Origin: Campylorhamphus procurvoides
Lineage: Eukaryota; Chordata; Aves; Passeriformes; Dendrocolaptidae
Length of the DNA stretch: 64,000 bases
Direction of reading: 5' to 3'
NCBI GenBank assembly: GCA_013396655.1
Contig: WBMV01002647.1
Coordinates: forward strand, 319,288 to 383,287
The position numbers and the translations under genes were made by a program. The notes under the pieces were generated by a model. That model saw only the letters and a list, made by a program, of their open reading frames with translations. It was not told where the DNA came from and searched no databases. Positions 35,594 through 49,810 of this stretch are shown in pieces. Each line of letters begins with the position of its first letter. Positions within the stretch are counted from its first letter, which is position 1.

Positions 35594-38500
35594 CTGCCAG
35601 AGACAAACCCCAATCAGTTAATCACTTAGAAAAGCTGGATGCTTTTGCTTATATCAGAAAAGAAACAATTTTCCATGTTGCACTGGCTTAACAGCATGTC
35701 AAGGAACAACACAGCAAACTGGTTTGAACACAATAAGGCAACAGTCACTGGCATGACCTGGGGTGACTCCCAGTATAACTGTACCCAGGCAACCCGCCCC
35801 CAGATGTCCACCCTAGGGACTCATCCTGCAAAACAGCTGAGATCAGACTTGCAGGAGCCTGAGGTAAACACACGGCATGGCCACAGCCCTCCTGCAGAGG
35901 TTTCCCTGCTCAGCCTCTGAGAAGTGCAAGATCATTTACTTCCACCAAACTCCACAGTGAGAGGCTCGAAGTCACTCCCTTTCCATCTCATCCAGGCAGA
36001 ATACTACAGCTTTCTAAGATGTCAGGGATGGACCAACACACACACACAGAGGCCACAGAGCTACTCAGGGTGAACAGGAGGCAGGCCAGCACACACACAC
36101 TTTGTGCAGTGGTGGCTGCACACAGTGATAAGGAAGGATAGGGGGATTGCTGCATGTTTGTCAATAGCTGCCTTTGAGGGTTAAGTGACTGATCAGCAGA
36201 GCAGAGCCCTGCTCTAACTTTGCTGAAAGCAAGTGTGAATCCTGCTATTTTGTTAACTCTGAAGAGCAAAGGATGCCAGGCAGAACTCCAGAGAGGAGTT
36301 TTAGGTAAGGAACATAAAACTGCCTAAAACAAGTCTACTGTAGAAAGCAGAAATGCTTGAGAAGAGCCAGGAGACCATCCAGGTCAGAATCTGGGTACAG
36401 GAAGTCCTGGATTAAATAAGAATAGATATACCTTAACATTTAATATTTTTACAATTTTTTTTGCAAGGAAGGCACCAAGTTTTTAAGCAGGGAGCAGCAC
36501 ACTTTCAGGTTTTCTCCAAAGCACTAACATTCTCTGTTGTTCCTTCTTAAATCACACAGACCAAGGTTTGGCTTAGAGATTTACCATCAAGGCACTGGTA
36601 AGTGCAGTGCTCCATGTATTAACATCAGCCCAGCAAAATGTGAGAAGTCTGGCTGCAAGATGCTCAAGAAAATCAACTGAAACTCACTGGGAGCAATGCA
36701 CACAGCTACAAATCAAACTTCCTGAAGGACAGATACACAGACAACATAAGCACTGGAACACCACCTGAGCAGAGGCTTTAGCAGCTTGGGTCCTGCCTAG
36801 GATAGGGAAGACAAGAATACCCTGTCTACTGGCATTTGCTTACATGACCTAGAGCCTACCTGAAGAAAACAGGTGTGTACAGTCTATGTTGTAATGCAGG
36901 CATCCTCCAGAAATGAGCACACTTGCCAGTCTCTAACAACACAGGCCAGAGCATATGGATACATCAGCTTCCAAATCAGCAGGGTTTAAAGGTGCTACTG
37001 TCTCACATGAATGCAGTGTGTACAGATGACCCCTTCTCCCACCTGGAAAAACTTTTTGTTAAAATTGCTAGACCAGAGGAAGCTATTGAAGTTTTCCTCC
37101 AGCAAGAGCTCTTCTGTGTCTCAGGCTCTGCAAGACTGCACATCCCATGCAGAGAGTGCAGTGGCCAGCCTAAGCCAGGCTTTACCCGAGGGCTGCTATA
37201 AGCCAGTGAAACCTGGCAAGGTGCACAGTGACAAAAAACAAGTCAGAGGTTGAACAGTGGGAAAGGCAGATGACATGAAGGCAGCAAAAAATTCCCTGAA
37301 TCAAAATGCCTTTCTTCTCTACCCATTAAGAGCAAAAGATCTCAGCAATATTGAGAAGTAGAGCAATCAGAATATTGCACATATGGTGGAAGACACTGAG
37401 ATCCCAAGTTCAGCTCTCATATGTTACTTTTGATATTGAAATCAGTATCTCATTCATGAGATAAACTCATTCATCATCAAGAAACATCAACTTCAGCCCA
37501 GTCCTGTGATCTATTATTTCACTGGAGACAGTGTCGCCTTCCCGCACTTCCTCTAAAGGATTGATGTTTCCTTGTCAACATACAGAAAGCACTTGGACAT
37601 CTTTGCCTGGAAAGGGCAACATAAGAGATGTCTGGTTTTGAGAACTCAACTGCACTGGCCTACAAAACAAGCTGACAAAAGCCATAAAGAAAAAAATCTT
37701 TCAATTTTCAAACTTGAATAAGGAAATGCTTCCTTTTTCCTCAGCACAAGGCTTGCTACAGCAATGCCTGCCTTTGTTCACCTGAGACTTTCTCATTCTC
37801 TGTTGTTTCTAGGTTGAAAGAGACTTAAAAAGGCAATGCTAGTGTCAAATGTGCATTATCTTTGGACACCAGCTACAAGGCAATGATGGAGTGTGATAAG
37901 GTCAACTACTCTATAAACACTTGAAACGAACATTGTTCTTGAGAAAGGTAAACCTCCTCCACTTGAGCTGCTCCAAGCACCTGGGAACAGGGCAGGAACC
38001 TCAGTGGGACTTGCCTGCTGTCCTGCATGACATGGAGAAGTCCAGATTTGTTGCTTACAGGAGCAGTGTTGGCTTACAGCAGCTGAGATCTCCAAGCAGT
38101 GCTTTGGCAGTGCTTAGCCCACCATGTTTTTCTAATATTTAGACTCCCAGAGACCAATTGCAGTGTTATCCAATACACACAAGGTGCATTTAGGTATCTG
38201 GGAAAAGACACACTGTAAACATGCTGCCACCTTCAAGAACAGAGCAGCCACAAGATCTCCAAGAGAAGAAGTGATCACTGTGTGCCCAAGTCCAGGAGCT
38301 GGGCTCAGTCCTACAGGGAATGCCACACAGCAGATCTCAAATCACTACTGAAATGGAACTAAGGGTACGTGCTAAGCCTGGCCTCTCTGCACAGCTACAG
38401 CACTGCTGTGACATGACTGCAATGTTTCAAGTGCCAGAGCTAGAAGGTCTCTATCACCTTGTTTGTCTGCACCATGCCACACAACACAGCACCAAGAAGC

Positions 38501-39420
38501 CCAAGGCAAAGGAGGCCAAAAGAGCCAGAGATGCATAAGGGAGAGACATGGGATTTTTCTACATTATCAGTAAGAAACATCCTAAAAACAATAATGACAG
38601 TGTGGCAATGCCTAGAATAAGCCAGCACTTTCCAAGAAACCAGACACAAGGAAAAATTTCAAAGGGAAACAACCACAGCTAACATAAATACATTTCCAGC
38701 CATTTCGATGATGAGCAATTCATCTATTCACCCCTTCACCTTGTGATTAGAGGAGGGAGCACAAAGCACCAGACACACATTTAAGGCTCAGGCTTTTGGT
38801 CGCTGACATAAGTGTCTAATAAACACTTGTGAATTAAACCTGACAGTGGGTGTTTTGCTTCACCTAGATTTTTGCCATCAAGTTGTTGCTAGTCTTGCTA
38901 AGGAGTTAAAAGAACCTTTTAAAGAGCAAGTATTTATCAGAAAACAGAGCTCCAGAAAAGTTCACGAAATGAATATAACATTGAACTTCTTCCATATTCT
39001 AAAGCTCATCTTCTTTCAGGGTGACCCACTCACCAAGCATTTTGAGTAGCCCACAGCATAAAAGTTATTTAGTACTGCTTCAAATAGACCTCACATTTTT
39101 CCTCATGGGTCTCTAAGACAGGGAAAAATAATACCAGAAAAAAGGTAAGGAGGCAAGAAACCAAAGAGGCAAAGTCTATTTCTCCCTCCTCTGTTTCTAG
39201 GAAACACAGATGCTCATCCCATTTCCGTCACAACATACCAGATAAATGAATACAAGGCAACAGAGCTTACAGTAGAGGGATGCTCACACAAAGGGTTCTT
39301 ACTTTAAACTCGGGACTAGTGTTCAATAAACCCTTTCCAGGTACAAAATACAATCCTCCATAACAAAGAGACATAAACAGATGGTTTTCCTAAGCCAGTA
39401 ACTACTACAGGAGCTATTAC
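35594..39420 (-). other. PLBD1: PLBD1 intron 8
   Basis: About 3.8 kb without recognisable coding or repeat sequence. It holds short CA tracts near 36035-36050 and 36090-36100. Reading frames such as 37856-38095 are unsupported. Confidence 0.6.
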
Positions 39421-39561
39421 CTTTCCGGAGAACATTTGTTTGGTCAGAATACTCCACGAGGGTTGGGATCTGCTCAATAATGTACAATGCACCATCATCA
39501 AGGCTCCTCTGCAGCTTGACCTTCTTCAGGTCTAGCACCATGTACTGATTGTTGTAGGTCC
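39421..39561 (-). CDS. PLBD1: PLBD1 exon 8
   Basis: 141 nt, separated from exon 7 by a 112-bp intron. Acceptor tacccag and donor GTAATA. It completes the split glycine and encodes [16 protein letters not shown], then [20 protein letters not shown] and RK plus the start of a glycine. YNNQ(Y/W)M(V/I)-D is a PLBD signature, and the asparagine-rich part is close to the active site in solved family structures. Confidence 0.96.
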
Positions 39562-39673
39562 CTGGGTACGAGAGCAAAGAGAGAATTATATGTCCTGCCA
39601 GGGAAAGGAAAAGAGTATAAATGGTAAAAGGAACACATCCTTTTTCCTAAGATTCATATGAGAATGTACTTAC

Positions 39674-39874
39674 CAGAGTTGCACCTGGAGAAGGTTTCAG
39701 CCCAAGTTTTGCCATCATTTGCCATCATGTTTGCAATGCGGACCCTCTGCCAAGCCAGCAGGGATTCAGGCACCACTTGCTTAATGAGGGTTTGGTTGTA
39801 CACACTGTTGGTAGTCTGCAACATTACCAAGCCGCTGCCCAGTATGTAAAAGTCATCCAGGGACACCAAGAAGC
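39674..39874 (-). CDS. PLBD1: PLBD1 exon 7
   Basis: 201 nt, acceptor gtttaag and donor GTAAGT, split glycine codons at both ends. Encodes [40 protein letters not shown], then [11 protein letters not shown] and [11 protein letters not shown]. The SLDDFY and LQTTNSV motifs are family signatures. NQT is a likely N-glycosylation site conserved in position with human NKT. Confidence 0.96.
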
Positions 39875-42800
39875 CTTAAACAGCAATAACACAAAATCTG
39901 TTACCTTTATGAACCTTTGATATACTCATAAAACAAAACAGAGAGACAAGTCAAGAGTGTGTGAAAGAGTCAATGCATGTGTGTTTGAAATCAAACTGTA
40001 CAAAGACTAAAGATGAGGGGGTAACTTCTGCAAGACCTTTAGGTCCACATGTCAACAATTTGAAATAAGAAACTGCCTCACTTTTAACACCTCTAATTTT
40101 TTGTCTAGAGCATTTGTCTCATGTTTGCATGCCAATCTCAGAAGTTTCTGAGAGAAGTTTCTCCAAGTCAAGCCATGCCTTATTTTTATGCTGAGGATTA
40201 CATACTATAAATGCCTAGTGCATGTTGGTTTTTAACAAAGAAATTAATCTAAAAAAAATCAACAATGAAAACCAAAGCAAAGCACAAACTCCCCAACGAG
40301 ATTTTCATCAAACAGTTTCAGCTTATATTTTAACTCTGTAAAGAAAACACAAATTTATTTTAATTAATCCATTTAAATGATCATTAAATTAATCACTTCT
40401 GTATTAAACCAAGTCAAGCAGAAAAATCTTCCTTCTAGTTTAATCTTTTCCAGTCTAACTATTCTTAAAAGCATCTCCAAGAAATAGGCATGTCTTAAAT
40501 CATAAACCCCATCTTGTATATTAGAGAAACCTCTTCCTACTCTTCCTTCTGACATGCTGTCATTGGATTTTTTTTATGCCTACAAGCTCTGCAAAATCAA
40601 CACAGTGATGGATCTTGGGGCAGGATTCCTTTCCAGGTTACATGCCAACAGAGGTACTCGGTCCACTTGTAGATCCCACGCCAGGAGGTGGCATTCAGAG
40701 CTGCAAAGGTCAGCTCTAATGCCTTGGATAGTGTGGCAACTACTTGTAAAGCAGAAATAACTTGACTTTGAGATTACTCAGCAGATATATGGCTGCCAGG
40801 CTGGGGAAGAAAGGTTGTTAACTGACCTCCTGCTGGGGAAGTCATCCAGAACCTGGACGCTTGTTAATAAGTTTTTAATAGGATCAGTCTTCAAAGAGTA
40901 CAAAATGCTAAAATGCTGTACAACACTATAATAGTTGAGTTCCACTACAGAATCTTCTACAACAAGCTTTATTAAATGCTCTCTGCAAAACAAGCTAAGG
41001 CCACCAACCTGTGACAGCAAAAAAGACAACTCAGCTCTGCCACCTCTTCCTGGGCTTTTATCAAAAAACAGACCTCCTTCGAGCAAAAGTAATGTTTAAG
41101 GGCACCATTTCAGCAAATTTTCTTTAAAGTATCAAATTCTCAAATGAGAAGAGACCCAGGAAAATATACTTTGTGGTCACCAGTTCTCTAAAAATATACC
41201 ACCACAGAACAGGCAGCTGGTATTTTATTTTTGGAGACATAAAAAGAATGTCAGTAAATTATGTAAAACAGCAGAGATGTCTCTCAAGTAAGTAAAGACA
41301 GGAGAAACACTCTAAACCTGGCTCTGCCAGTCTATTTCACACAAAGACATGGGATACCCAGTGATAAACTGTTGTATAACAAGGCAAGTGCTTGACCAAA
41401 TGGAGACAAGAAATGAAACTGTTAAATTGTGATTTTGAATGGAGTACTGATTCCCATGTGGGTGACAATGCCAAGTACCCTACTTCAAAATAAACCAAAT
41501 AGTTTTTACTCTTCATTTTCAATAAACAGCTGAGATAAAACAGAAAAACTTGACTCAAAGCAAGTGTCAACACAAGGAATGATGCTGAATTAACTGAAGG
41601 TTGAACTCTGTAATTCAAATAAATTACAAAGCTCAGCTAAGTTGAAAACCAGGGGATTTCCTTCCAGAACTTAGTATTTACCAAGTTTTATCCTGCAATG
41701 TTCTATAACACAACATGCCCTCTATGATACACCATTACTAGCCTAATTATTCCAAGATGGCATATACCATTTTGATTTAGGTACCCCTGAAACAAAGGAA
41801 AGTTAAAACACCAAGAATAGGTTTACTCAGAGTAAAGACACCCACAAAAATAAAACCTGGGTAGAGAAATTTAGAGATACCAGCAGATACCTTGTGTCAT
41901 TCTTCTATTTTTAAGTATGTATGAGAATTTCTTCTAATTGAAAGGGTTATCTCACTGTACACTTCACCTCTTCTTTACCCCTCCCTCCAATGAGCCTTAC
42001 TCTTCCTACATAGCAACTAGCAAAAGCACTTTCTGGTTGCATCTTCTGGGTCTGAGCCATTTAGATTGTTTCCAATCACCACTTTAAAACTGGAGTTCCC
42101 AGAGTCTAGTGTTTCATTCATCATGTCAATATTAATCAGCCACGCAAAGCAAAATATTTTTTGCAGTCTGAGCCATAGTGTTCTCCAGACGGTCAGCACA
42201 TGGAAGAGCATGTGGGTGGTAACACTTTCCTGGCAGCTATTGCTCCTAAAGGGGTAGGCTGTTGCTTTTTGAACCAGACAGCATCAGCTTTTTGGTGTTT
42301 TAGAAGGTGGTTGTGCTCGTTCAAATACAGAAAGGGTCTGCATTACAGGCTGGAAGTCAAAGCCATGAGGTCTAGCGCACCTCACAGGGGTAGGAGTAGC
42401 TCCCAGCTGAGATGCTTAATGCTCTGGTCTATAAACAGACTATGGGAAAGTAGAGGTATTCTCTAGATTAGCTTTCTTAATCCTATCAGCAGCTGCTTCT
42501 CAAGACCAAACACCCATCAGCTGCCTGCCTTCCACTTGCAGACCTCTCCTAGGCACTAAGAAATAGCACATCCCACACTATAGCTCTGGTCTCTCATCTC
42601 CTAAGTTCAGACACTTTCCTTTGCACCCCTCCAGGTTTTAAACAGATATTGGAGGAAACAGGGAAGCAAGAAATGGCAATACCTCATGAGCAAGCTGGTC
42701 CCCCGAGAACAACAGCTGTTGTGGTTTGTTCCTCCTAGCTCTTGCTCAGGCTGTGTCGCAGGATAATCCTGCACAGCTATAGCCACCCATCAAGACAACT

Positions 42801-45800
42801 TGTGCCATCTTATTCCCATGTCACAGCCTGTTTCAACCAAGCAAGATCCCAACAGCAGACCAGAGAAGCAAAGGTAGCAGTAGAGCTCAACTGTTTTGCC
42901 TAAAAGGCTAAAATCAGAGTAACATACTTTAAAAGACTGTGGCTCAACCCAGAAAAGGTAGGTCACTGCCCAAACCTGAGAGCTTGGGTCAAAATGGTAG
43001 ATTCCCTTTCTTAAGTGGAGTTCAAAACTTAGAGTTCAAGAAAAGCTCCATCCAAATGGATGGCAATCTTGGGAGATGGAACCTCCCTACTATCCAAGGA
43101 AAACTGCAAATTTTATCAGTTAATTGGGCTCATTTCTTTAAATGCCTCAATGGGGCACTGTAGAGACATGACTCAGAGGTGGGGGGGAGGGCTGAAGGAG
43201 GAGATGTGCAGCTTTCTCTTCGATGTGATCATGTAGTGCAAAACTTAGCACCTACCTTGTCTGTATCATCACATTTCTTGCTCCCCCAAATGAGCACAGC
43301 TTCACTTAACATTTCTGAACGGTAACGTGACTGTGCATAGATTCACTAACCACACTGAAGCACTTAACGTCCAGAGCTTGAAGAAGACACTGAAGTCAAG
43401 GGTGCTCAAGCATTTAGCTCAGCAACATTTCTCCTTTCCAGAGCTTCATAAAACTGTCCTACATGCAACCCTAACCCACAAACACTTCCAAGAGAAGAGG
43501 AAACTAAGACTATGAGCAGAGGTCGAGGATTAGGGTGGGTTAGTGTGGAAATGAGAAGCAAGTGAAGAAATAATTCTGCAAACCCAAATTACAATTCCCG
43601 TTAATCTCCACTTGACTGTGCCTCTGCAGCACTGCTGCTGCTCTGAAAGGGAGAAAGCAGTAAAGAGAAGACATGGTGTTAACAGAGGACATCTGAGCAT
43701 GCTGACAAGAACACGGATAAGTGCTGGGGAAGCTGGGATAGACTCTGCAATTCCTGCTTGTCCTCCTACCTGCTCAGTCACATCAGGAGCAAGGAAGCCA
43801 AAGGCCCTCTAGCTGTACCACAACACACACACTGACACACATCATGGTTAGTCAATAGTCTCATAACCTCTAAACTGAGTCACAACAAACATTAAATTTT
43901 GCAGTCCAGTAGCCTGTCTTCTGAAATTCAGTAAAATACCCAAATAATATGGACAATTTTACTCTGTGACTCCAGGAAAAATCAGAAATTTGGCACATTC
44001 CTTCTCAGAAGATAAAGGATTCCTTGAAGATTTTCTGACACAACTTTTGGGCAGCAGAAGAGTTTGACTTCATATTCAGCCTACTGGATGACAGCAATCT
44101 TTTAATTACTCATTTAAGTGTCGCTGAAAGCCTGGAAGGACACCTGCCTTTTAATGCTTTCTGTTTCCTCCAAAAGTCAATACTTCTATGTTCATTAGGA
44201 TTGGGTTACTATTCAGAAGAGATTTCTAGGTTGGCCTTTCTTACTGGTTCTTAGTGTCTGTCAGATCAGAGAATAAGACTGGGAACATGCATACAGGGAG
44301 AAGTTACAATTGCCAAGATGAACCGTGGCCAGGACCTGCAGGTTCCACAGTCAGATGTCCTGAAAATATCATCCCATCATAACATGGAGCAGAGGAATTT
44401 GGCAGTTCCCTCCTTCCTAGATGATGCCCCTTGAGCACTACTAGGCCAGTGCTTTAGTGCTTACTCATCCCCTGGCAAACTACAAGTCTGTGAACTACAC
44501 CCACAGCTAATGCAATTTGCTGCAGTCAGTGGACCACGCTTGTCCAGTGGCTGTGATAGCACCCTGTAATCACGCGGCCAGCAAGCACACTGTGCATACC
44601 ACACGTCTCTCAAACTTCACTGTAGCCACGGGAACTACGCCTTGCAACCCTTCTCACTCAATATTTTTTGGTAGAAGTATACCTTTCCACATCACTCTGT
44701 CAGTCTACAAAGCAAAAGCAAGCATTAAAATAATCTATCTCTGCAGACCTCAACAGTCTCAAGGAAGCACAATGGGATTTTGTACGCTAATGAGCAGATC
44801 CCAACCATTTCATCTAAGCAGTAGCTGATTTTCAGGTATTCTCCCATACAGCATGTTTTCTTAGTCTCCCAAAACCAGAGTATTTGTATTTCACTTTATA
44901 TAAAGATTCCACAAAAGGAGCAACCCAAAGACATCACAGATACCCACTAAAATAAATGATCTGCATGGCTGATCCTGATCCCTGGGTTTGAACCAGCAGC
45001 ACAATGCAGCACACAACAGTTGCTGACAGAGCCACATTCTCCTGCAGTATAGTACTATACTCAGTATTTCTGCTGAGAGAGATGAGAGCCAGAATAACCT
45101 TGAACATTCTCAGACAGAAACCTTTGCTTTCTACCATTACACAGGCTTGGCAAAATTCCTTGGAACAAGCAAGCAAAATTCCTCCAAGGCAATCAGATAA
45201 CCTAGGCTCTCAAAAGACTGTACACTTAACAGACATTTGGCAGAATACCTCTAGTCCTTCCTCAGTGGAAAAAAACTCAGTAGTCAGGAAATGTTGCATT
45301 TCTGAGGGTCTCTGAGGAGGGTCAGAACCCCACAGAAATAGGCTTGTTTTCAATGTGAAATGAATGCAACTGGTTTTCAAGTTTCCCAGTCACAGTCTTG
45401 TGAGTTCCTCCCATGAAGGACCCTTGCCTTTGTAGTAAGGCACCATAATTCAACAGTGCATGTTTTGAAATCATCAATCAACAAAGTTTCATCAGAATGA
45501 GATAGTCTCTGGTGGCACACAGTTACTTAAAAAGGTTTGTTAAGACTGTTGAGTGTTTGGCCATGCTAACTCTCGGAGTCATAGCTACACTTTGGTTTTC
45601 CATGTTCACATTTCTTGGTGCTACTCTAGCAAGAGTACTGTTTTACCACTGAAATATTAAATGCTGGCAATTTCTAACAGTTGGCCTGATCTTCCCAAGG
45701 GAGAGTTTAAATATTTCAGTTGGCTAGATTACTAACACATGAAATAAGCATAAAAAATTACCCGCGTCTGCAACAGCTTATCCAGGAGCTGAAAGAGGAA

Positions 45801-46325
45801 GATATGGGAGGAAAAGAAAAAACCAACAAACCAACAACAGGACAACTGAAGGTTTGTTAACCCAACATCAAGGAAGTCAATACAATTTCAAACAGTTAGT
45901 GTTTGATACTCGCTAATAATCCTACTACAGCATGAGTCATGTCACAGTGGTAGACAGAAGTGTTCAAAACTGTTATTACCAAACATGTGAATGCTATAAG
46001 GCAAAGTGAGGAGTTCAACAGTTGAGATGACTGCAGACTACACAAGCAGAATTCAAAGCAGCTAATTTGCGCCAGAGGTAAAATATTTACCTAGTGCTAT
46101 TCAGAGCACTGAAAGTGATTAAACAACAACAAAAGACGATAACATCATGTTCAAGCTAGAAAACTGAAGATGGCATTTTGTCCTCTTAGTGGCTGAAAGT
46201 TTTAAGGTAGACTGAAGCCAGTGCTTACTGAGATATCATCTTTACACAGACAATACAGCTGTTAGACAGTAAGGTTGTCCATGCCACACTGAATAGCTGC
46301 ATTGCTTTGGGTTTCTTGACTTTAC
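39875..46325 (-). other. PLBD1: PLBD1 intron 6
   Basis: About 6.4 kb. No exon, RNA gene or repeat family was recognised. There is a G-rich run near 43182-43190 and a CA-rich stretch near 43821-43842. A short open frame at 45760-45860 on the plus strand (LQQLIQELKEED) looks like a coiled coil but stands alone. Confidence 0.55.
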
Positions 46326-46470
46326 CTGGGTAACTACTGAATGAGATACGGCTGGTGCTAGTGTATGGATCAACTATATTGAAGTTCCAATGTTTATATA
46401 TTCTCAGTGTGGCTGCATATGTAAACCAGCTGGAATGGGCAAAATATATATTCTCATATCCAGGTAGAAC
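46326..46470 (-). CDS. PLBD1: PLBD1 exon 6
   Basis: 145 nt, acceptor gttttttcag and donor GTAAAG, starting on a codon boundary and ending one base into a glycine codon. Encodes [20 protein letters not shown], then [13 protein letters not shown] and [10 protein letters not shown]. The HSSW-TY motif belongs to the core of the mature large chain just after the nucleophile and is nearly invariant in the family. Confidence 0.96.
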
Positions 46471-47596
46471 CTGAAAAACAGAAGCAGAAAGATGAGTAAT
46501 TTCAGATTCCTCTATAATCTGCATTTTTCTACTTGATAGAAACTGGGAGAATCAACTTCTTTTAAGTAGTTTGATTAATTCTATTGTTGAAGAAAGAGCA
46601 GATTCTTATGCTTTTAACTGTATACTTAAAACGAATTTCTGAACCCCCCAGAAACAATTCTTGCCCATGTGTTGCTCTCAAAATAAAATAGTTTGGGGTT
46701 ATTTGGGACACTTGCATCACATGATACGTGATTTTTCCCTAGTTTCATTATGAATACTTGTATTCACACATTCAGATTGAATCTTTTCAAGCATATCCAA
46801 TGTTAATTTAAAACATGCTGCTTCTGTGAGAATAACTCTGGTTCACTTTAAAGTGTAGAAGCAAATGCAAGTAAATTCAATGTGAAAAGGTAAAAATATA
46901 TATTTATAGCACATATTTTCAAAATAATTCCCTGGTTCTATGATTTGTTGTTAGCTCAGAAACTTCTTGCTGCAGGCAAATGCTTGCATGAATGGTTTAC
47001 AATTCAAGGTGAATATTGTTGCTCCGCAGTACATGGAGTCTTCATATGCTGATTAAATGCTTGATAATTGTAACTAAAAAAATGTAACTGTCACTAGATG
47101 TATCAGAAACATCTTAAAAAATGTGGGGTTTTTTTTCTGTCATTATTCCCATTGGAAAGCCATTCCAGAGTATCCCTGATAACAGAAAACAGTGGCCACT
47201 TGCACCCAGTTATTTTCATGTTAGCACTGTCCTCTAGTTTATGTAATCCTTTTCCCTTTCTTCCTGCTTATTTGCCCAATGTATTTGTAGTCATTCACAA
47301 CACCCCCTTTTAGACTTCACTCGGCTGGGTGAAAGAAGTTACTCTCTTCCATAACAGTTCCTCATTCCCTGGTAATTCTAGTAGCTTTTCACCGTCTATC
47401 TCTGGGGTTTTGGTTTGGTTTGGTCTTTTCCATACCCTTGAGCACAAATGAGAAAAACTGGCTTCAAAATCCTGCGTAGGCACAAATGACAACTGTATAA
47501 ATGTATTTTTATGTACATGCAACATAAGCAGGGAGGACTCCAAAAATTTAGACTCAGGACACTGCAAATCAACACAGTCAAGTTTATGGTGCTCAC

Positions 47597-47761
47597 CTTG
47601 ATCAGTGCAGAGCAGTGTCCCATATCCCACTGGTATCTGCCATGGCCTCCTGACTCCACATTGCATTGTCCACCCCGTGCAGAATACTCAAATAACGCAG
47701 GAATGAGGTCCAACAAGTCTCCAACTGCATTCAGAAACTGGACATCAAAGTTGCTCAGCGG
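47597..47761 (-). CDS. PLBD1: PLBD1 exon 5: processing site and catalytic cysteine
   Basis: 165 nt, 55 whole codons, acceptor ttcctcag and donor GTGAGC. It opens with [20 protein letters not shown], then a variable loop ([20 protein letters not shown] and GRYQ), then [11 protein letters not shown]. In the Ntn-hydrolase-like phospholipase B family the chain is cut before this cysteine, which then becomes the nucleophile. The loop before the cut is about eight residues longer than I recall for human PLBD1 and contains an additional cysteine. All catalytic-site residues visible in this motif are kept. Confidence 0.96.
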
Positions 47762-49694
47762 CTGAGGAAAGGGAGAAAAAGAAAGACCACAAAAAACACT
47801 TTGAGACAGAGAAGCATCAACACAGTCTCACTCTCAAAGGAAGCCCTTTGGTCTATGAAATGCCTTCTCACAAGGCCCAGATGCTCACACTCAGTGTGGC
47901 ACCAGGCAACCAGGAAACTTCAGGATCTGCCTCTTATAGTGGCATTACCAGTGCTACAATTTCTGAGGAAAAAAAGGAGACATAAGCTGTAAATGACAAA
48001 ACCTTTGTGAATGTTTGCAAACAGCATACCAATCAGTCTGGTGTCACTGGTACACTGAGATAACAGTAAGATTTAATTCTTTGTTTATCTAGATGCCTTT
48101 GAAGAGCATTACACAAACAAACACTCTTAGGTTTTATACACACTGCAATTTAAGACATCCTCAGGACTGAGGAGGAAGAAACAAATGAGGGAAACAAGAC
48201 ATGGCAACAATACTAATCAAGTCAGAACTAGCTGAAGAAGGAAAGTCAGTCAAAAGGCACTTTGTTTTGTGATTTTGAAAACTCCTTATGGTTGGAGCTA
48301 GTCAGAGTTAACAGGGTTAACTACTCACAGCTGGTTGTGTAACATAACATGCTCTTTAGAACATCCACTTAGTTCGCCCCTTCAAAAATAAGAGCTTAAC
48401 AGTGGTTTAGCCTTAACCTTCACACGCCATTTTCTAAATCTTCCTGCTCTTGTTTGCATCATGCCTTTAGTTAAGGCAAGGCTTAAGAAGTCAGAACACA
48501 CAGCAGTGTGGAGCTGCGAATAGTAATTTTAGAATGCCATATAATCATATAGCAAAGAAACACATTGCTTGCAATGTTATTAAACCATATATATAGTTGA
48601 TCTCTCTACAAACCCCCAAAAAAGGGAGAAAAGGACATGGAAAAAGTAAACAATATCAAATCCATTCACTTTCTATTCAGAAGACTGAAGTCTGTTTTAT
48701 GCATCTTCTGTTTTGCCAGAGAGAATAACCAACAGGAAAACCAGAAATTATGTCAGTCTGTATATCCCACGGGAAGGAATTAAACCTTCCCATAATGTTC
48801 ACCAAGACAAGTGAGGGAAATAAGCCATTCTCACAAAGAAAATCATTCATGGCAGAAGGCCCCAACAGCAGCTATAGTTTGAGGAAGGAATCCAAAGCAA
48901 ACTTCCATATATCTTGCATTGCTTTAGCTCACCAGGTTTTTGCTGTAAAGATCTGAACAAGGAGCAACATCAAGAGACATATCTTTGGATAGTTTTAAGC
49001 AACTCAGAGGTATAAATCATTTACAAATCAATCCAAACAACTTTTATGTCAATGGAATCCATACAGAGAGAGTTAGCACTGCTCCAGCACTATTGTTCCC
49101 CATCCAGCTACACTGAAGGGTCTGAGAGCCCACCATACAACAAGGAGAAGCTGTTTTCTTTATGCCTGCTTCACACAGGCATTACCAGTACAAAACTAGT
49201 GAGTAAACAGGATTGCATATGAGAATGCTCAGCCAGCCCTTAAGACATTTTAATTATACTTGACATCCATTTGCTACCAACTCCATATTCTCCTTCATAA
49301 AACCTGCTTTCATTGCAACACCTACAGGTAGCTACATTGATACAGGTGCAGCATCAGTTAGAACTGCCTTTCTAATTTTTAAGTTCCACACTTCTGTGCT
49401 TTCTTAAAGTCACTTCAGGTGAAAACTTTTTTAACTATTAGGAAGTCCATTCAAGTTAGGAAGAAAGTGCCAAGCAAGGAAGCTTTCAGAAAAGTGGCCA
49501 GAGAGTAGGACACACGACCCACTCAAGGCACAGGTTATGCAAATCCCTAGGGCTCCAGTGGGTGGGATTAGGCTGTCAGCTGCCAAAGCCAGCCAAAATA
49601 TCAGAGAAGCAAACTAGATTGTTAAGCACCCACTAGGGTTCTGTTTCCATTCGCCTTCTGAGGGGCAAGAAAATTCTGTTCCAGTGTATGTTAA

Positions 49695-49810
49695 AAAGAG
49701 AAGGGGAGGAGGAGATGGATTTCAAAGTTCTTCGTGTTTTCCCCCTGCCCATGAATGATCATACATGGACAAAGTGCTCTCCTGAACACTGAGAAGTTGG
49801 TTGGTTAACA
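49695..49810 (+). repeat. inverted repeat, left arm
   Basis: 116 bp whose reverse complement recurs at 51475-51589 with, by eye, two substitutions and one single-base length difference. Both arms lie in PLBD1 intron 4, about 1.66 kb apart. A further 15-base match (49593-49607 against 51596-51610) suggests the original repeat was longer and that one arm has gained or lost about 80 bases. Confidence 0.9.

Noticed and set aside
45760..45860. Plus-strand peptide resembling a coiled coil (LQQLIQELKEED)
   Set aside because: About 33 codons only, with no start, no splice support and no family match, and antisense to PLBD1.
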